Assembly: GCF_001857945.1 (NCBI RefSeq)
Contig: NZ_CP017770.1
Span: forward strand, 1,054,001 to 1,118,000
DNA length: 64,000 nt
Direction of reading: 5' to 3'
Source of the DNA: Paenibacillus crassostreae
Lineage (GTDB): Bacteria; Bacillota; Bacilli; Paenibacillales; Paenibacillaceae
A program made the position numbers and the translations under genes. A model generated the notes under the pieces. It was not told where the DNA came from. It did no database searches and saw nothing but the letters and a program-made list of their open reading frames with translations. Shown one piece after another: positions 18,487 to 28,111 of the stretch (its first letter is position 1; every line of letters begins with the position of its first letter).

Positions 18487-18723
18487 GTGGGACGCATGTT
18501 TCGTGTTCTAGGATTTTTCACACTCGCAATTGGGCTTATGGCATTTGCTGGCGGCTTGGTTGAAATGGCTTTTTTATTCTTTCTGCAGACTGCCTTCTTT
18601 GTAATTCTAGGTTATATGAAATTCACTGAGAGAACTTATATACTTCTCTTTTGGGCTTATATGATCGTGACTTTTACTGGATTCAGTTACTGGACCGTAT
18701 TCGTCATGGATATGCCCGTCTAA
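18487..18723 (+). CDS. DUF2626 small membrane protein (YqgY-like)
   Basis: A 78-residue, very hydrophobic protein with about three membrane segments and the family-typical start (M)GRMFRVLGF and end FSYWTVFVMDM. Function is unknown. An ATG at 18481 is in frame, but AAGGGG lies only one base before it and seven bases before the GTG at 18487, so I prefer the GTG. It is transcribed alone from its own sigma-A promoter and closed by a strong terminator. One of few plus-strand genes in the window. Confidence 0.8.
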   Translation: MGRMFRVLGFFTLAIGLMAFAGGLVEMAFLFFLQTAFFVILGYMKFTERTYILLFWAYMIVTFTGFSYWTVFVMDMPV

Positions 18724-18773
18724 GCCTTTAGTTTTCATGGTTCTGCTAGCAAGCAACCGCTCCACTAGAAATT

Positions 18774-18818
18774 TAAAAGGCATTTCTGTCCATCTATTGG
18801 GCAGAAATGCCTTTTTTA
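18774..18818 (+). terminator. Terminator after the DUF2626 gene
   Basis: GGCATTTCTGTCC and GGGCAGAAATGCC pair (13 positions, one wobble) around a short loop, followed by TTTTTT. An A-rich run on the other side makes it potentially bidirectional. Confidence 0.92.
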
Positions 18819-18900
18819 TATAATATGAATCAAGGTATAATAACTAAAATGAAATAACATTACATATAAATACAAAATGACATAGAAAGGAGGCAGACAT

Positions 18901-20001
18901 TTGAACAAAAAGAAGGATCGTTTCGTAATTCTCTTATTTATCATCATATTGCTCATATACTTCATCAGCCTCCCAAATAGCACGATACATGCAGATCCAG
19001 TACTACCTGTTAATGAAGAAACACGACAATTACTCGAAAAAACCTTATCTGTCGTTGAAATCGATCATGAAATTGAACGAATCGACAAGACACAGCAAGC
19101 CCTAGAGCAAGAACAACTTAAATTACAATTAGAACTTCTGCAAAAAAGCAGTCAAATCAAAGACAAACAAGAACGTGCTGGCGAAATTATTCGCTCCTAC
19201 TATATGGGTGAACGAGATTTTTTATATTCTGCGTTCCTATCGATTAATAACATCAGTCAATTATTGATGATATACAGCTATTACGATCTCCTCATATCCC
19301 GTGATCAGGAAATTCTTAATACTTATCAAGTACAATTCAACGATTTGCAAACAACACAACAGAAATTAATACGTAATACAACTGAGTTACGTGATATCAA
19401 ATCACAACTTATACAACAACGAGAACGTATAGTTGTTTTTCAGGAATCCATAGATGGAAGTTTAAAAGAAAGTAATAATCCAGAAGCTATGCAACAAATG
19501 ATGGATGAATTTATTTTGTATTGGGAAAATGTGGGATTATACGAAGTGAAGCGACATTTCAAAGCTCTAGCCTCAGCTATGCAGGATTTACCTGAATTTA
19601 TTCAAAATACGAAAGGCATTATAAGTATCAAAGGTTCTACCTACACCATAGATATTACTGAAGAACAATTAAATACATTCCTTCGTACTAAAAATGAGCT
19701 ATTCAATCATTTTTCCTTTCGTTTCAAGAATAATTCTATCATTGCTTCAGGCAAGAATGGCAATCTGTTATTATCAATTGAAGGCAAGTATAGCATTATA
19801 AATGAACCTCAGAACGGAATTATGTTTCAAGTAGACAAATTACTTTTTAATAATCTCCAACTGCCAGATACAACTAGTAGAGCTCTTGAAGAAGAATTTG
19901 ATCTTGGATTCTACCCACAAAAGCTTATTTCATTTCTTAAAGCTACAGATGTACTAGTATCAGAGAATCATTTACTCGTCACGTTGAAGATTTCTATGTA
20001 G
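18901..20001 (+). CDS. Exported/anchored coiled-coil protein with CwlO/EnvC-like N-terminal region
   Basis: I do not recognise a named gene. The 366-residue protein has a signal peptide or anchor (about residues 8-28), then a long Gln/Glu/Lys-rich coiled coil (about 40-115). The stretch RAGEIIRSYYMGERDFLYSA... and the SINNISQLL...YYDLLISRDQEIL part (about 97-145) resemble the coiled-coil region of PcsB/CwlO/EnvC cell wall hydrolase activators. No NlpC/P60, CHAP or LytM catalytic part follows. Instead a beta-rich C-terminal part (about 240-366) resembles YpmS/LmeA-type lipid-binding folds; this second likeness is weak inference. Start is TTG at 18901 with AAAGGAGG seven bases upstream. It converges on the next gene with 12 bases between stops. 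Confidence 0.6.
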   Translation: MNKKKDRFVILLFIIILLIYFISLPNSTIHADPVLPVNEETRQLLEKTLSVVEIDHEIERIDKTQQALEQEQLKLQLELLQKSSQIKDKQERAGEIIRSYYMGERDFLYSAFLSINNISQLLMIYSYYDLLISRDQEILNTYQVQFNDLQTTQQKLIRNTTELRDIKSQLIQQRERIVVFQESIDGSLKESNNPEAMQQMMDEFILYWENVGLYEVKRHFKALASAMQDLPEFIQNTKGIISIKGSTYTIDITEEQLNTFLRTKNELFNHFSFRFKNNSIIASGKNGNLLLSIEGKYSIINEPQNGIMFQVDKLLFNNLQLPDTTSRALEEEFDLGFYPQKLISFLKATDVLVSENHLLVTLKISM

Positions 20002-20013
20002 CCTTTCTGCATC

Positions 20014-21270
20014 CTATTCAATTACTAATGGTTCTATAATAGACTTTGTAGTAAGTTTTTCTTTAAATTCTACGACTGATATTTGACCCGCGAGCATTTG
20101 ATCTATATAAGAATGTAATTCATTCCATGAATCACTGGGTACTTGACCTGTTTGCGCTGTTTCATCACTTGGTACCTTTAATAGATCTAAACGAAATGGA
20201 ATTTCTGCTTTATAGCTCAGTTTAGCGTCCTCATAAATCATACTCAAAGACGGTAATCTGGCCGTCTTTTCAAACCATTGCTCCTGAATTGTGGATTCGG
20301 TCATATAAGCTATCCATTCCGCAGACTGCTCACTTAAAGATGTATGTGAGGATACTGCAAAGGATCTGCTACGTAGATACATTGGTGAATTATTATAGAA
20401 ATCATCCGGTAGTTCAACCTTCAGACCCTCTTTCCACGATGACTTAGCCTCCGAGAAGGTAGTTAAATATAGCGACAAATCTCCTTCTTGAAGTAATTTC
20501 CAAGCCTCCTGGTTATCTTTGTTCACTATATACATAAAAGGAATTGCTTGTTCAAGCCATAGTAATGCATCTTCATCAGGTTGTAGTATATCTACATCCA
20601 TCCCACCTAATAAAGTAGCCATGGCATAAGGAGCCGCTTCTTCAATTCCAAGTAAATATTGCTTATTTCCCTCTGCTTGCTTGATCAACAAATCAGCCCA
20701 TTCTTTTTTGGTGTTAGGCGGTTCTACCAATCCCATTTCATTTAAAGTCTTCGGTTGCCATACGAATACATAAGGATCCATATCAAATGGTGTAGCCCAC
20801 TGATAACCATTCCATTCCACCGTAGGCAACAATGTTCTCAGAACATTGCTACCTGTTGCATTTTTGAGATATGATTCTACGGGTAACAAGTAACCTTTTG
20901 TTGCAAAGGTATGTACCCACTCATTCTCGATAAAAAGAACATCTGGCCCATTTCCCATAGCAAAAGAACTCAATGCTTCGGCATATGCGATATCAGCATC
21001 CACATTGGAAAGTTCAACTTGGATGCCCGTATCTTCAATGAATTGCTTATTCAATTCGGTTAGCACTTTGAATTGTTCTTCGCTTATATGTACAGATATT
21101 ACTATAGGGCTTTGATTCTGAACTTGATTTGGTGAATCTAGTGCTAAAGGATTCAACGTGATATCATTATCTTTTCGTTCATTTCTTGGTGTAAAGTCAA
21201 GACTTGGAGACAAACTCGTTAAGGATAGTAGCAGAATTGCGAACAACAACCAATAATTTCTTCGCTTCAA
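20014..21270 (-). CDS. Orphan extracellular solute-binding protein (family 1-like)
   Basis: A 418-residue ABC-type solute-binding protein. Evidence: a hydrophobic N-terminal segment (about 6-25), the ISEEQFKVLTELNKQFIEDTG start typical of sugar-binding SBP_bac_1 proteins, GNGPDVLFIENEW near 107-119, and a C-terminal helical part. It is unusual in having no cysteine that could serve as a lipobox, so it is either secreted or held by an uncleaved signal anchor. No permease or ATPase gene is next to it. The start is TTG at 21270 after a purine-rich GGGGAG...GAGG stretch. Substrate unknown. Confidence 0.75.
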   Translation of the reverse strand: MKRRNYWLLFAILLLSLTSLSPSLDFTPRNERKDNDITLNPLALDSPNQVQNQSPIVISVHISEEQFKVLTELNKQFIEDTGIQVELSNVDADIAYAEALSSFAMGNGPDVLFIENEWVHTFATKGYLLPVESYLKNATGSNVLRTLLPTVEWNGYQWATPFDMDPYVFVWQPKTLNEMGLVEPPNTKKEWADLLIKQAEGNKQYLLGIEEAAPYAMATLLGGMDVDILQPDEDALLWLEQAIPFMYIVNKDNQEAWKLLQEGDLSLYLTTFSEAKSSWKEGLKVELPDDFYNNSPMYLRSRSFAVSSHTSLSEQSAEWIAYMTESTIQEQWFEKTARLPSLSMIYEDAKLSYKAEIPFRLDLLKVPSDETAQTGQVPSDSWNELHSYIDQMLAGQISVVEFKEKLTTKSIIEPLVIE

Positions 21271-21365
21271 TCGCCTCTATCTCCCCTCTCATCCATATGT
21301 ACCTATATTAACAAATTAATAGTCCACTTGTCCTAGCTTTATTTCATAATCTTTTAATTTTCTCA

Positions 21366-21406
21366 TAAAAAAGCCTAGAGATCATGTGAAAACAATCTTT
21401 AGGCTC
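21366..21406 (-). terminator. Terminator after ylaK
   Basis: On the minus strand AGCCTAAAGAT and ATCTCTAGGCT pair with one internal mismatch around a 12-base loop, then TTTTTT. It lies about 65 bases after the ylaK stop. Confidence 0.8.
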
Positions 21407-21470
21407 TCTATTTTCAACTTAATCAACTTTGTTATTGCTTGGGAAATATATTTTTGATTATCTTATACTC

Positions 21471-22802
21471 TTAAAGCAGATCTGCAGCCAATTGAGCTAA
21501 CTTTGATCGTTCACCCTTTTCTAATGTGATATGACCGCTAATTTGCTCTTCTTTGAATCGTTCCACAATATAACTCAATCCATTACTAGACGCATCTAGA
21601 TACGGATGATCAATCTGTTCTGGATCACCCATTAATATGACCTTGCTCCCTTCACCCGCACGAGATACTATCGTCTTCACTTCATGTCTTGATAAATTCT
21701 GCGCCTCATCAATTATAATAAACTGACCTGGAATTGATCGACCTCTAATATACGTAAGTGCTTCTACTTGTATACTCCCTAAACCCATCAATATTTTATC
21801 AATATCACCTGAACGTTTCGTCTCAAATAAAAACTCTAAGTTATCGTAGATCGGTTGCATCCATGGTCTTAATTTCTCCTCTTTTTCACCTGGTAAATAA
21901 CCAATATCCTTCCCCATAGGGACAACCGGTCGAGCGATGAGTAACTTTTTATATTTATGCTCATCTTCCACTTTTGAGAGACCAGCAGCTAAAGCAACCA
22001 ATGTCTTACCTGTCCCAGCCTTGCCAGTAATAGTGACTAATGGAATATCATCATTCAAGAGTAATTCTAATGCCATACGCTGTTGCGCATTTCGAGCACT
22101 TAGACCCCATACTGGCTCGTTCCCTAAATAAAGAGGCTCAAGTCTCGTGCATTCGCTATTCACCTTAAGAAGCGCAGATTTCCCACTACCCATTTCATCT
22201 TTTAAAATAATAAATTCGTGGCTGTATAAGGAATATGATAATTGGAGAGTATCAATTGTTAAAAAACGATTGCTGTAAAACTCATCAATTATCGCCGGAT
22301 GAACCTTGATCGTAGAGTACCCAGAATATAGATCACTGGCACTCGCTGTACGGTCGGTAAGATAATCCTCTGTATTGAGACCAAGAACATCCGCTTTGAT
22401 CCGCACAAGTACATCTTTGCTTACAATAACTACTGGTATTGGCTCAGCTTTCTGTTCTTCTTCTAATTGATAATTAAGCGCTACAGCTAAAATACGATTG
22501 TCATTATTTATTTCTCCAAATGTCTCCTGCATTTTAAGAAAACTTCGATGATTTAATTCTACTTTTAGAATTCCACCATTCGGTAACTTCACACCACTAT
22601 GCAAATGTCCATGTTCTCTAAGGCCATCAAGTAATCTGGATACCGTTCGGGCGTTCCGTCCAATTTCATCTGCATTCCGTTTTTTTGAATCGATCTCTTC
22701 CAGTACAACAGCTGGAATAACTACATTATGTTCCTCAAAGCTAAATATGGAGTTGGGGTCATGCAAGAGCACATTCGTATCTAATACATAAATCTTCTTC
22801 AT
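21471..22802 (-). CDS. ylaK: PIN-domain PhoH-like ATPase (YlaK)
   Basis: A two-domain protein of 443 residues, the size of B. subtilis YlaK. The N-terminal PIN nuclease-like domain opens with YVLDTNVLLHDP and further acidic residues (EEID, NDNRILAVAL). The C-terminal PhoH domain has the P-loop TGKAGTGKT, Walker B FIIIDEAQNLS, and MGDPEQID. Such PIN-PhoH fusions are thought to be RNA helicase/nucleases. The frame begins at 22823, but the ATG at 22802 has GGAGGG six bases upstream. It is divergent from ylaJ, as in the Bacillus yla region where the two are neighbours. Confidence 0.9.
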   Translation of the reverse strand: MKKIYVLDTNVLLHDPNSIFSFEEHNVVIPAVVLEEIDSKKRNADEIGRNARTVSRLLDGLREHGHLHSGVKLPNGGILKVELNHRSFLKMQETFGEINNDNRILAVALNYQLEEEQKAEPIPVVIVSKDVLVRIKADVLGLNTEDYLTDRTASASDLYSGYSTIKVHPAIIDEFYSNRFLTIDTLQLSYSLYSHEFIILKDEMGSGKSALLKVNSECTRLEPLYLGNEPVWGLSARNAQQRMALELLLNDDIPLVTITGKAGTGKTLVALAAGLSKVEDEHKYKKLLIARPVVPMGKDIGYLPGEKEEKLRPWMQPIYDNLEFLFETKRSGDIDKILMGLGSIQVEALTYIRGRSIPGQFIIIDEAQNLSRHEVKTIVSRAGEGSKVILMGDPEQIDHPYLDASSNGLSYIVERFKEEQISGHITLEKGERSKLAQLAADLL

Positions 22803-22918
22803 CTTAATCCCTCCATAGCGCATTTATAATGGATACATAAAATTGTCCGTCCTGGACATCATATAGTTACGTTACAAAGATTCAATTAAGACTAACTCCG
22901 TGAAAGGACGGATGACAT

Positions 22919-23479
22919 ATGCGACTATGTCTATGTTTTATTGTATTACTATCGCTCTTAACTAGCTGCGGTACAGCTTCAGACAATGCATCACCCTCTC
23001 CTAGGAATCAACAACAGAATCAAGAGATGGATACCTTAAACATCAGATCAGCAACTGATGACATGACGGATCAATCGCAGGATTTATCGTTAAAGAACCA
23101 TTTAGAAGCATTAGCAGAACGAGTATCAGGAGTTGAAAGAGCTCATTGTGTGGTCATAGGTGATACAGCCGTCGTTGGAATTGATGTTGATGGTGACTTA
23201 CCACGATCTCGGGTAGGAACGATTAAATATTCGGTAGCTGAGGCCCTTAGGGCAGATCCTCAAGGCATGAGATCACTTGTTACAGCCGATATGGATTTAT
23301 CTCATCGTTTAGACGAAATAGGCAAGCATATTCGACAAGGCCGTCCTATTTCTGGATTTTCGTCTGAACTTGCAGATATTGTTGGACGGATCATTCCTCA
23401 GCTTCCAAAAGACGTCAAATCACAACAAGATCCAGCATCCCCACAATCACCTGCAACGAATCAGAATATTGCACCCTAA
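22919..23479 (+). CDS. ylaJ: YhcN/YlaJ-family sporulation lipoprotein
   Basis: A 186-residue lipoprotein: the signal peptide ends in LTSC with Cys17 as the lipid anchor, followed by a low-complexity Ser/Asn/Gln linker. The central domain (about 55-150), with VSGVERAHCVVIGDTAVVGIDVDGD and a helix rich in charged residues, matches the YhcN/YlaJ family found in spores. Function in detail is unknown. AAAGGA lies ten bases before the ATG. It is convergent with the PNPOx gene, sharing a terminator. A TCCGTCC/GGACGGA inverted pair spans the upstream gap and the ribosome site. Confidence 0.85.
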   Translation: MRLCLCFIVLLSLLTSCGTASDNASPSPRNQQQNQEMDTLNIRSATDDMTDQSQDLSLKNHLEALAERVSGVERAHCVVIGDTAVVGIDVDGDLPRSRVGTIKYSVAEALRADPQGMRSLVTADMDLSHRLDEIGKHIRQGRPISGFSSELADIVGRIIPQLPKDVKSQQDPASPQSPATNQNIAP

Positions 23480-23550
23480 TATTGTTAACAACGCTTTAGA
23501 TGACCTCCTCATATCTCTGTGGGTTAACTGTAGTGTATGCTCATTAAATG

Positions 23551-23585
23551 AAAAAAAAGCCTAGTGAATGTTCACTAGGCTTTTT
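23551..23585. terminator. Bidirectional terminator between ylaJ and the PNPOx-like gene
   Basis: AAAAAAGCCTAGTGAA and TTCACTAGGCTTTTT pair almost perfectly around TG, with A- and T-runs on both sides. The stop codon of the PNPOx-like gene lies inside the stem. Confidence 0.9.
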
Positions 23586-24027
23586 GCATGGCAGAGAATA
23601 CTTGTCCGTCCAACTTCTCTGAAGCACGCTGGTCATATGTTTTAATGTATTGAGGGGCAGAAGATAACTTCGCACCATAGAAAAGTGCATTACGCACTGC
23701 TTCTACACTAATGTCGAAACAACAGAGTTTAAAAGGCACTTCTGGTAAGGGATCTAACGCGATAGAAGCTCTACCATTGATAGCATGAACCTTACCTTCT
23801 GCAAACACTGTGATAGTAACTAAGGGATTATTCTTGATATTCTCAACTAGTCGAGATCGATGATCCAGCGCCAACCGCAATGTGGATGCATTCAACGCAT
23901 AAATCCACGAAATCGCACTAGAAGTTGGACCGCCAGTTACTGCATCAACAGTGTTAAGCAGAACAAATGTCTCTGATTGCAATTGCAACAATAAATCATC
24001 TGTCATTTGTGTGACGGATTCGGACAT
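23575..24027 (-). CDS. Pyridoxamine 5'-phosphate oxidase-like protein (YlaL-like by position)
   Basis: A 150-residue protein with the split-barrel flavin-binding character of the PNPOx-like family: the opening helix, FVLLNTVDAVTGGPTSSAISWIYAL, then LRLALDHRSRLVENIKNNPLVTITVF, a typical cofactor-phosphate-binding block. Substrate and even cofactor are unknown. The ATG follows AGGGGGTGG. It lies after the LCP gene and between yla homologues, where B. subtilis has ylaL; that correspondence is inference. Confidence 0.75.
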   Translation of the reverse strand: MSESVTQMTDDLLLQLQSETFVLLNTVDAVTGGPTSSAISWIYALNASTLRLALDHRSRLVENIKNNPLVTITVFAEGKVHAINGRASIALDPLPEVPFKLCCFDISVEAVRNALFYGAKLSSAPQYIKTYDQRASEKLDGQVFSAMQKA

Positions 24028-24101
24028 ATATCCACCCCCTATACGCTACAATTCGTAATGCTCTATTGTATTATATCACAGGTTGAAAATGACATTCAAT
24101 A

Positions 24102-25205
24102 TTATGGATTTATAGCTTCCGACTCTTCACTACTTGACAATGTTGATAATGAATTACCTGCAATTTCATCTTTTAAAGCCTGCTTAGCCTTATCCACTAC
24201 CTCATCATCTAAATAGACATAAGGGCTTTTCCAATTTCCAGTAACAGGCATAAATTTCACATTGTCTTTAGATATGTTCCAATAGGTAGCGATCATATTC
24301 TTTAGTTGAGCTTGTTCCATGTCGATTTCCATATTCTCATCAACGGCATCAATCACTTTTCCAAGCTTAGTCACACCACTGAATGTTTGCATCTGGTCAA
24401 TTAATGAATGAAGCACTTCATTTTGACGCTCATTACGACTGAAATCGTCAGACTCCTTCGTTCTAGGCTTACATCCTGAACTAGACTTACGATACCGAAC
24501 ATAACCCAATGCATCTTCTCCATCCAGCTTAGCAGGCCCCTCAGTGAGATCAATATCAGTGCCATCTGCATTATCTTTATAACACATATCCATACTGATA
24601 TTAACATTTACACCACCAAGCGCATCCACAACATCACTAAACCCTTGGAAGTTAATGACCATCGCATAATCAATTGGAATATCCATGTACTTAGCAAACA
24701 TAACCTTCATTTCATCCAGTGCAGGAATACCTGAGTCGCTTGCTACATCTAGAAAATTAGGATAATAAGCATTAGCCTTCCTAACTTTGTATCCATCTAA
24801 ATCAATTCGAGTATCCCGTGGAATCGAGACTACTGTAGCTGACTTCGTCTCTGGATTAAATGCAGCAACCATCATGACATCTGTTAAATGTGTACCTGTT
24901 TTTGGACGATAATCAGTACCTAAAAGTAGCATAGTGACCGGTTTGATTTTCGCAGAAGCTTCAGGTGCTACCTGATTATCATTACCGGTATCTAGAATAG
25001 TATTATCTACCTTAAGTGCCATCGAACCTACATAAACTGCAACCGCTAAAATAGCCAAAATAATTACAATAAGTAAAAATTTCAAGAAAGATTTGAAGGG
25101 ACTCTTTTTCTTCTTATGTTTCTTATTTTTACTCTTTACTACGTTTGGTTGTTTATTGACACCAGCACGTTTTCTTGGTGGTAGCTGAGTATTACTCGGA
25201 CTCAT
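24102..25205 (-). CDS. LytR-CpsA-Psr (LCP) family protein
   Basis: LCP proteins transfer anionic polymers such as teichoic acids from undecaprenyl carriers to peptidoglycan on the outer face of the membrane. This 367-residue member has a very basic N-terminal tail (KNKKHKKKKS), one membrane anchor (about 43-63), and the LCP core: MLLLGTDYRP, VSIPRDTRIDLDG with the conserved arginine, NFQGFSDVVDALGGVNV, and a late RNERQ. The reading frame extends to a GTG at 25214, but the ATG at 25205 follows AGGTG with six bases. Several paralogues are usual, so I give no symbol. Confidence 0.9.
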   Translation of the reverse strand: MSPSNTQLPPRKRAGVNKQPNVVKSKNKKHKKKKSPFKSFLKFLLIVIILAILAVAVYVGSMALKVDNTILDTGNDNQVAPEASAKIKPVTMLLLGTDYRPKTGTHLTDVMMVAAFNPETKSATVVSIPRDTRIDLDGYKVRKANAYYPNFLDVASDSGIPALDEMKVMFAKYMDIPIDYAMVINFQGFSDVVDALGGVNVNISMDMCYKDNADGTDIDLTEGPAKLDGEDALGYVRYRKSSSGCKPRTKESDDFSRNERQNEVLHSLIDQMQTFSGVTKLGKVIDAVDENMEIDMEQAQLKNMIATYWNISKDNVKFMPVTGNWKSPYVYLDDEVVDKAKQALKDEIAGNSLSTLSSSEESEAINP

Positions 25206-25260
25206 ATAAAACACCTATTTCATTATTTGGAGTTCAAAATATTCCCCATTATTTAAGTTA

Positions 25261-25557
25261 TTACAAGTTCTTAGAGGATGTATCAGTTTTCTTCTTCTGT
25301 CTACCCTCTACAAAATAGCGAACACGTACTAAGAGCATCAATCCAACAGCAACTAATAAGCATTGGATGATGGGGAGCTTGTCATGTTGAAAAATGAGAA
25401 GCATCCCTGAACCTAAAGCCATCAAGATGTATAATATTATCTCCTTCAGTAAAGGCAACTTCTGATGCGCGCGAAATACTTTATTGTATACGTAAGTGAT
25501 CAGTACGAAGATGACAATATAAGCAACCAAAGGATGCTCTGCAAACCATGACTGCAT
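25261..25557 (-). CDS. ylaH: YlaH-like membrane protein
   Basis: A 98-residue protein with three hydrophobic segments and a basic C-terminal tail. Size, the opening SWFAEHPLVAYIVIF..., and location directly after typA match the YlaH family (typA-ylaH in B. subtilis). Function unknown. The ATG at 25557 follows GAGAGGAG. No terminator separates it from typA or the LCP gene, so the three may form one unit. Confidence 0.85.
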   Translation of the reverse strand: MQSWFAEHPLVAYIVIFVLITYVYNKVFRAHQKLPLLKEIILYILMALGSGMLLIFQHDKLPIIQCLLVAVGLMLLVRVRYFVEGRQKKKTDTSSKNL

Positions 25558-25600
25558 GTAGGTTCTACTCCTCTCATAATGGGGTTATAATTAATTAATT

Positions 25601-27442
25601 TTATGAATTTGAATTTGCCGTTTTACGATGTTTCTCTGCGCGTTCACGTTCACTCTTGTTCAAGATCTTCTTACGCATACGAATTGATTTAGGCGTAATC
25701 TCACATAGCTCATCATCGTTCAAGTATTCCAAAGCTTGTTCCATAGAGAAGATAATCGGAGTTTTCATTTTCACTGTTTCTTCTTTATTAGCAGAACGAA
25801 TGTTATTTACAGCTTTTTCTTTACATACGTTTACGACGATATCATTATCACGAGTATGCTCACCCACAATCATACCTTCATAAATTTCTGTACCTGGTTC
25901 GATAAAGAGCGTTCCACGATCTTCGATACCCATCATAGCATACAATGTTGAGTTACCATTCTCACTTGAGATAAGGACACCTTGATGACGTCCACCAACT
26001 TGACCTGAAACGACAGGACCATAGCTATCAAAAGCATGGTTCATAACACCATAACCACGAGTTAATGTTAAGAAATGTGTACGGTAACCGATTAGTCCAC
26101 GTGCTGGAATAAGGAATTCCAAACGCACATTTCCTGATCCTGTATTAACCATGTTAGTCATTTCAGCTTTACGTTGACCTAAGCTCTCCATGACCGCTCC
26201 CATGCTTTCTTCAGGAACATCGATTAACAAGCGTTCAATAGGTTCCATCTTCTTACCATCAATCTCTCTAACGATAACCGAAGGTTTAGATACCTGTAAT
26301 TCATATCCTTCACGACGCATATTCTCAATTAGAATCGATAGGTGAAGTTCACCACGACCTGAAACTATGAAAGCCTCCGGAGTTTCTGTATCATCAACTC
26401 TTAGACTTACATCTGTTTCCAACTCTTTATATAGACGTTCACGTAATTTACGGGAAGTTACCCATTTACCTTCACGTCCAGCAAACGGGCTATTGTTAAC
26501 AATAAATGTCATTTGCAATGTAGGCTCGTCAATTTTTAATACTGGCAATGCTTCAGGATTATTCGGATCTGCAATGGTTTCACCAATATTAATATCCTTA
26601 ATACCAGCAATAGCAACAATATCTCCCGCTCCTGCTTCCTCAATCTCTAAACGTTTCAATCCTTGGAATCCGAACAACTTCTCTATACGAGCTGTTTTAC
26701 TTTTTCCATCACGCATAATTACTGTTACGGATTGACCTTGTTTAATAATACCACGATTAATACGTCCAATCGCAATACGACCCAAGTATTCATTATAATC
26801 CATTAAGGTTACTAGGAATTGAAGTGGTTCGTCCATTTTTTCTGTTGGTGCTGGAATATGATCAAGAATAGTTTCATACAAAGCAAGCATATTATCATCT
26901 TGTTTTTCAGCTTCCAAACTTGATGTACCATTCAAAGCCGATGCATATACTACTGGGAAATTCAATTGGTCATCAGAAGCCCCAAGTTCAATAAATAAGT
27001 CTAATACTTCATCAATAACCTCAGCAGGACGTGCTGCTGGACGGTCAATTTTATTCACAACAACGATCGGTGTTAGATTTGATTCGAGTGCTTTACGCAA
27101 TACGAATTTAGTCTGTGGCATACAACCTTCATAAGCATCAACTACCAACAAAACACCATCAACCATTTTCATTATACGTTCAACTTCTCCACCAAAGTCA
27201 GCATGGCCAGGAGTATCCATAATGTTAATAGTGAAATCTTTATACGTAATGGCTGTATTCTTAGCTAAGATAGTTATTCCACGTTCACGTTCTAAATCAT
27301 TGGAATCCATTGCACGTTCTTGATGTTGTTCATTCTCACGAAAAATCCCCGATTGTTGTAGTAATTGATCGACTAGCGTCGTTTTACCGTGGTCAACGTG
27401 GGCAATAATTGCTATATTTCTAATCTGTTCTCTTGATTGCAT
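25601..27442 (-). CDS. typA: Translational GTPase TypA/BipA
   Basis: A ribosome-associated elongation-factor-like GTPase of 613 residues involved in ribosome assembly and stress or cold adaptation. The G1 loop is [10 protein letters not shown] (about 15-24), G2/switch RGITI, G3 DTPGHADF, G4 NKIDR. EF-G-like domains II, III and V follow, then the BipA-specific C-terminal domain ending in [13 protein letters not shown]. The N terminus resembles other TypA proteins, but the ribosome site is weak (GGAT or a distant AAGGG), which is unusual among its neighbours. Confidence 0.96.
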   Translation of the reverse strand: MQSREQIRNIAIIAHVDHGKTTLVDQLLQQSGIFRENEQHQERAMDSNDLERERGITILAKNTAITYKDFTINIMDTPGHADFGGEVERIMKMVDGVLLVVDAYEGCMPQTKFVLRKALESNLTPIVVVNKIDRPAARPAEVIDEVLDLFIELGASDDQLNFPVVYASALNGTSSLEAEKQDDNMLALYETILDHIPAPTEKMDEPLQFLVTLMDYNEYLGRIAIGRINRGIIKQGQSVTVIMRDGKSKTARIEKLFGFQGLKRLEIEEAGAGDIVAIAGIKDINIGETIADPNNPEALPVLKIDEPTLQMTFIVNNSPFAGREGKWVTSRKLRERLYKELETDVSLRVDDTETPEAFIVSGRGELHLSILIENMRREGYELQVSKPSVIVREIDGKKMEPIERLLIDVPEESMGAVMESLGQRKAEMTNMVNTGSGNVRLEFLIPARGLIGYRTHFLTLTRGYGVMNHAFDSYGPVVSGQVGGRHQGVLISSENGNSTLYAMMGIEDRGTLFIEPGTEIYEGMIVGEHTRDNDIVVNVCKEKAVNNIRSANKEETVKMKTPIIFSMEQALEYLNDDELCEITPKSIRMRKKILNKSERERAEKHRKTANSNS

Positions 27443-27500
27443 GGTTAATATCCATATCCCTTCATTCTTAAGTCTCTACACTCTTTGCAACGTGTCTCAC

Positions 27501-27533
27501 AAAAGAAGCGTCTGGCGATAATGCCGACGCTTC
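27501..27533 (-). terminator. Terminator upstream of typA
   Basis: On the minus strand GAAGCGTCGGC and GCCAGACGCTTC pair with one mismatch around ATTATC, followed by TTTTG. It ends the preceding small membrane-protein transcript before typA. Confidence 0.8.
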
Positions 27534-27616
27534 ATCATATCTTTTATATTATAATTATTTTTCTGAAATAATCAAGTTTTTTCCTTGAAAAAGATTCATT
27601 TTTTTACATCCAATGC

Positions 27617-28111
27617 TTACCACTTGCTCTTATTCCCTCTTCTGCCCCAGATTAACCAAGCACCACATCCAATAAGTATCAAAGCCAATATATATGTTCC
27701 ACCTGTTCTAAAAAGACTGAAGAAAAAAAGAACCACAGAGAGTAACCCCAGACTAATTGCTACCCATAAAAGGGTATCTGATCGTAAATTCTCATATAAG
27801 TAATATTCATACAAGCCTATAGCGATACCGAGAACTAAGCCAGGCCATATATGCGCCATCAATCCCCATCCCCAAATATTGCAGATCGTGAATAGCAATC
27901 CCCACACGGTTAATATTCCAGCTGGAATTAAAAAGATAGGTTCACTTCGTCGAGAAAAATACAATACATGTAAAGCCAAACCTGCAATAAGTATAACTAA
28001 TGGCCAGAGAAAGCGCCCAATGAAGCCAAATACACCTAAATTACCTAACAATATTACTAATCCAGCTACGATAATTAACAAACCCAGTTTCATATCTTTT
28101 TTTGAAGACAT
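27617..28111 (-). CDS. LiaF-TM/DUF5668-like membrane protein
   Basis: A 164-residue protein with five or six short hydrophobic helices separated by GN, GF and GWG turns. The pattern LGLLIIVAGLVILLGNLGVF, ...FLWPLVILIAGLAL and a C-terminal RRGNKSKW resembles the LiaI/LiaF transmembrane region seen in many Firmicute membrane proteins. It lacks the soluble C-terminal domain of LiaF. The frame opens at 28147 but the ATG at 28111 has GAGGG seven bases upstream. Stands alone between two terminators; role unknown. Confidence 0.65.
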   Translation of the reverse strand: MSSKKDMKLGLLIIVAGLVILLGNLGVFGFIGRFLWPLVILIAGLALHVLYFSRRSEPIFLIPAGILTVWGLLFTICNIWGWGLMAHIWPGLVLGIAIGLYEYYLYENLRSDTLLWVAISLGLLSVVLFFFSLFRTGGTYILALILIGCGAWLIWGRRGNKSKW

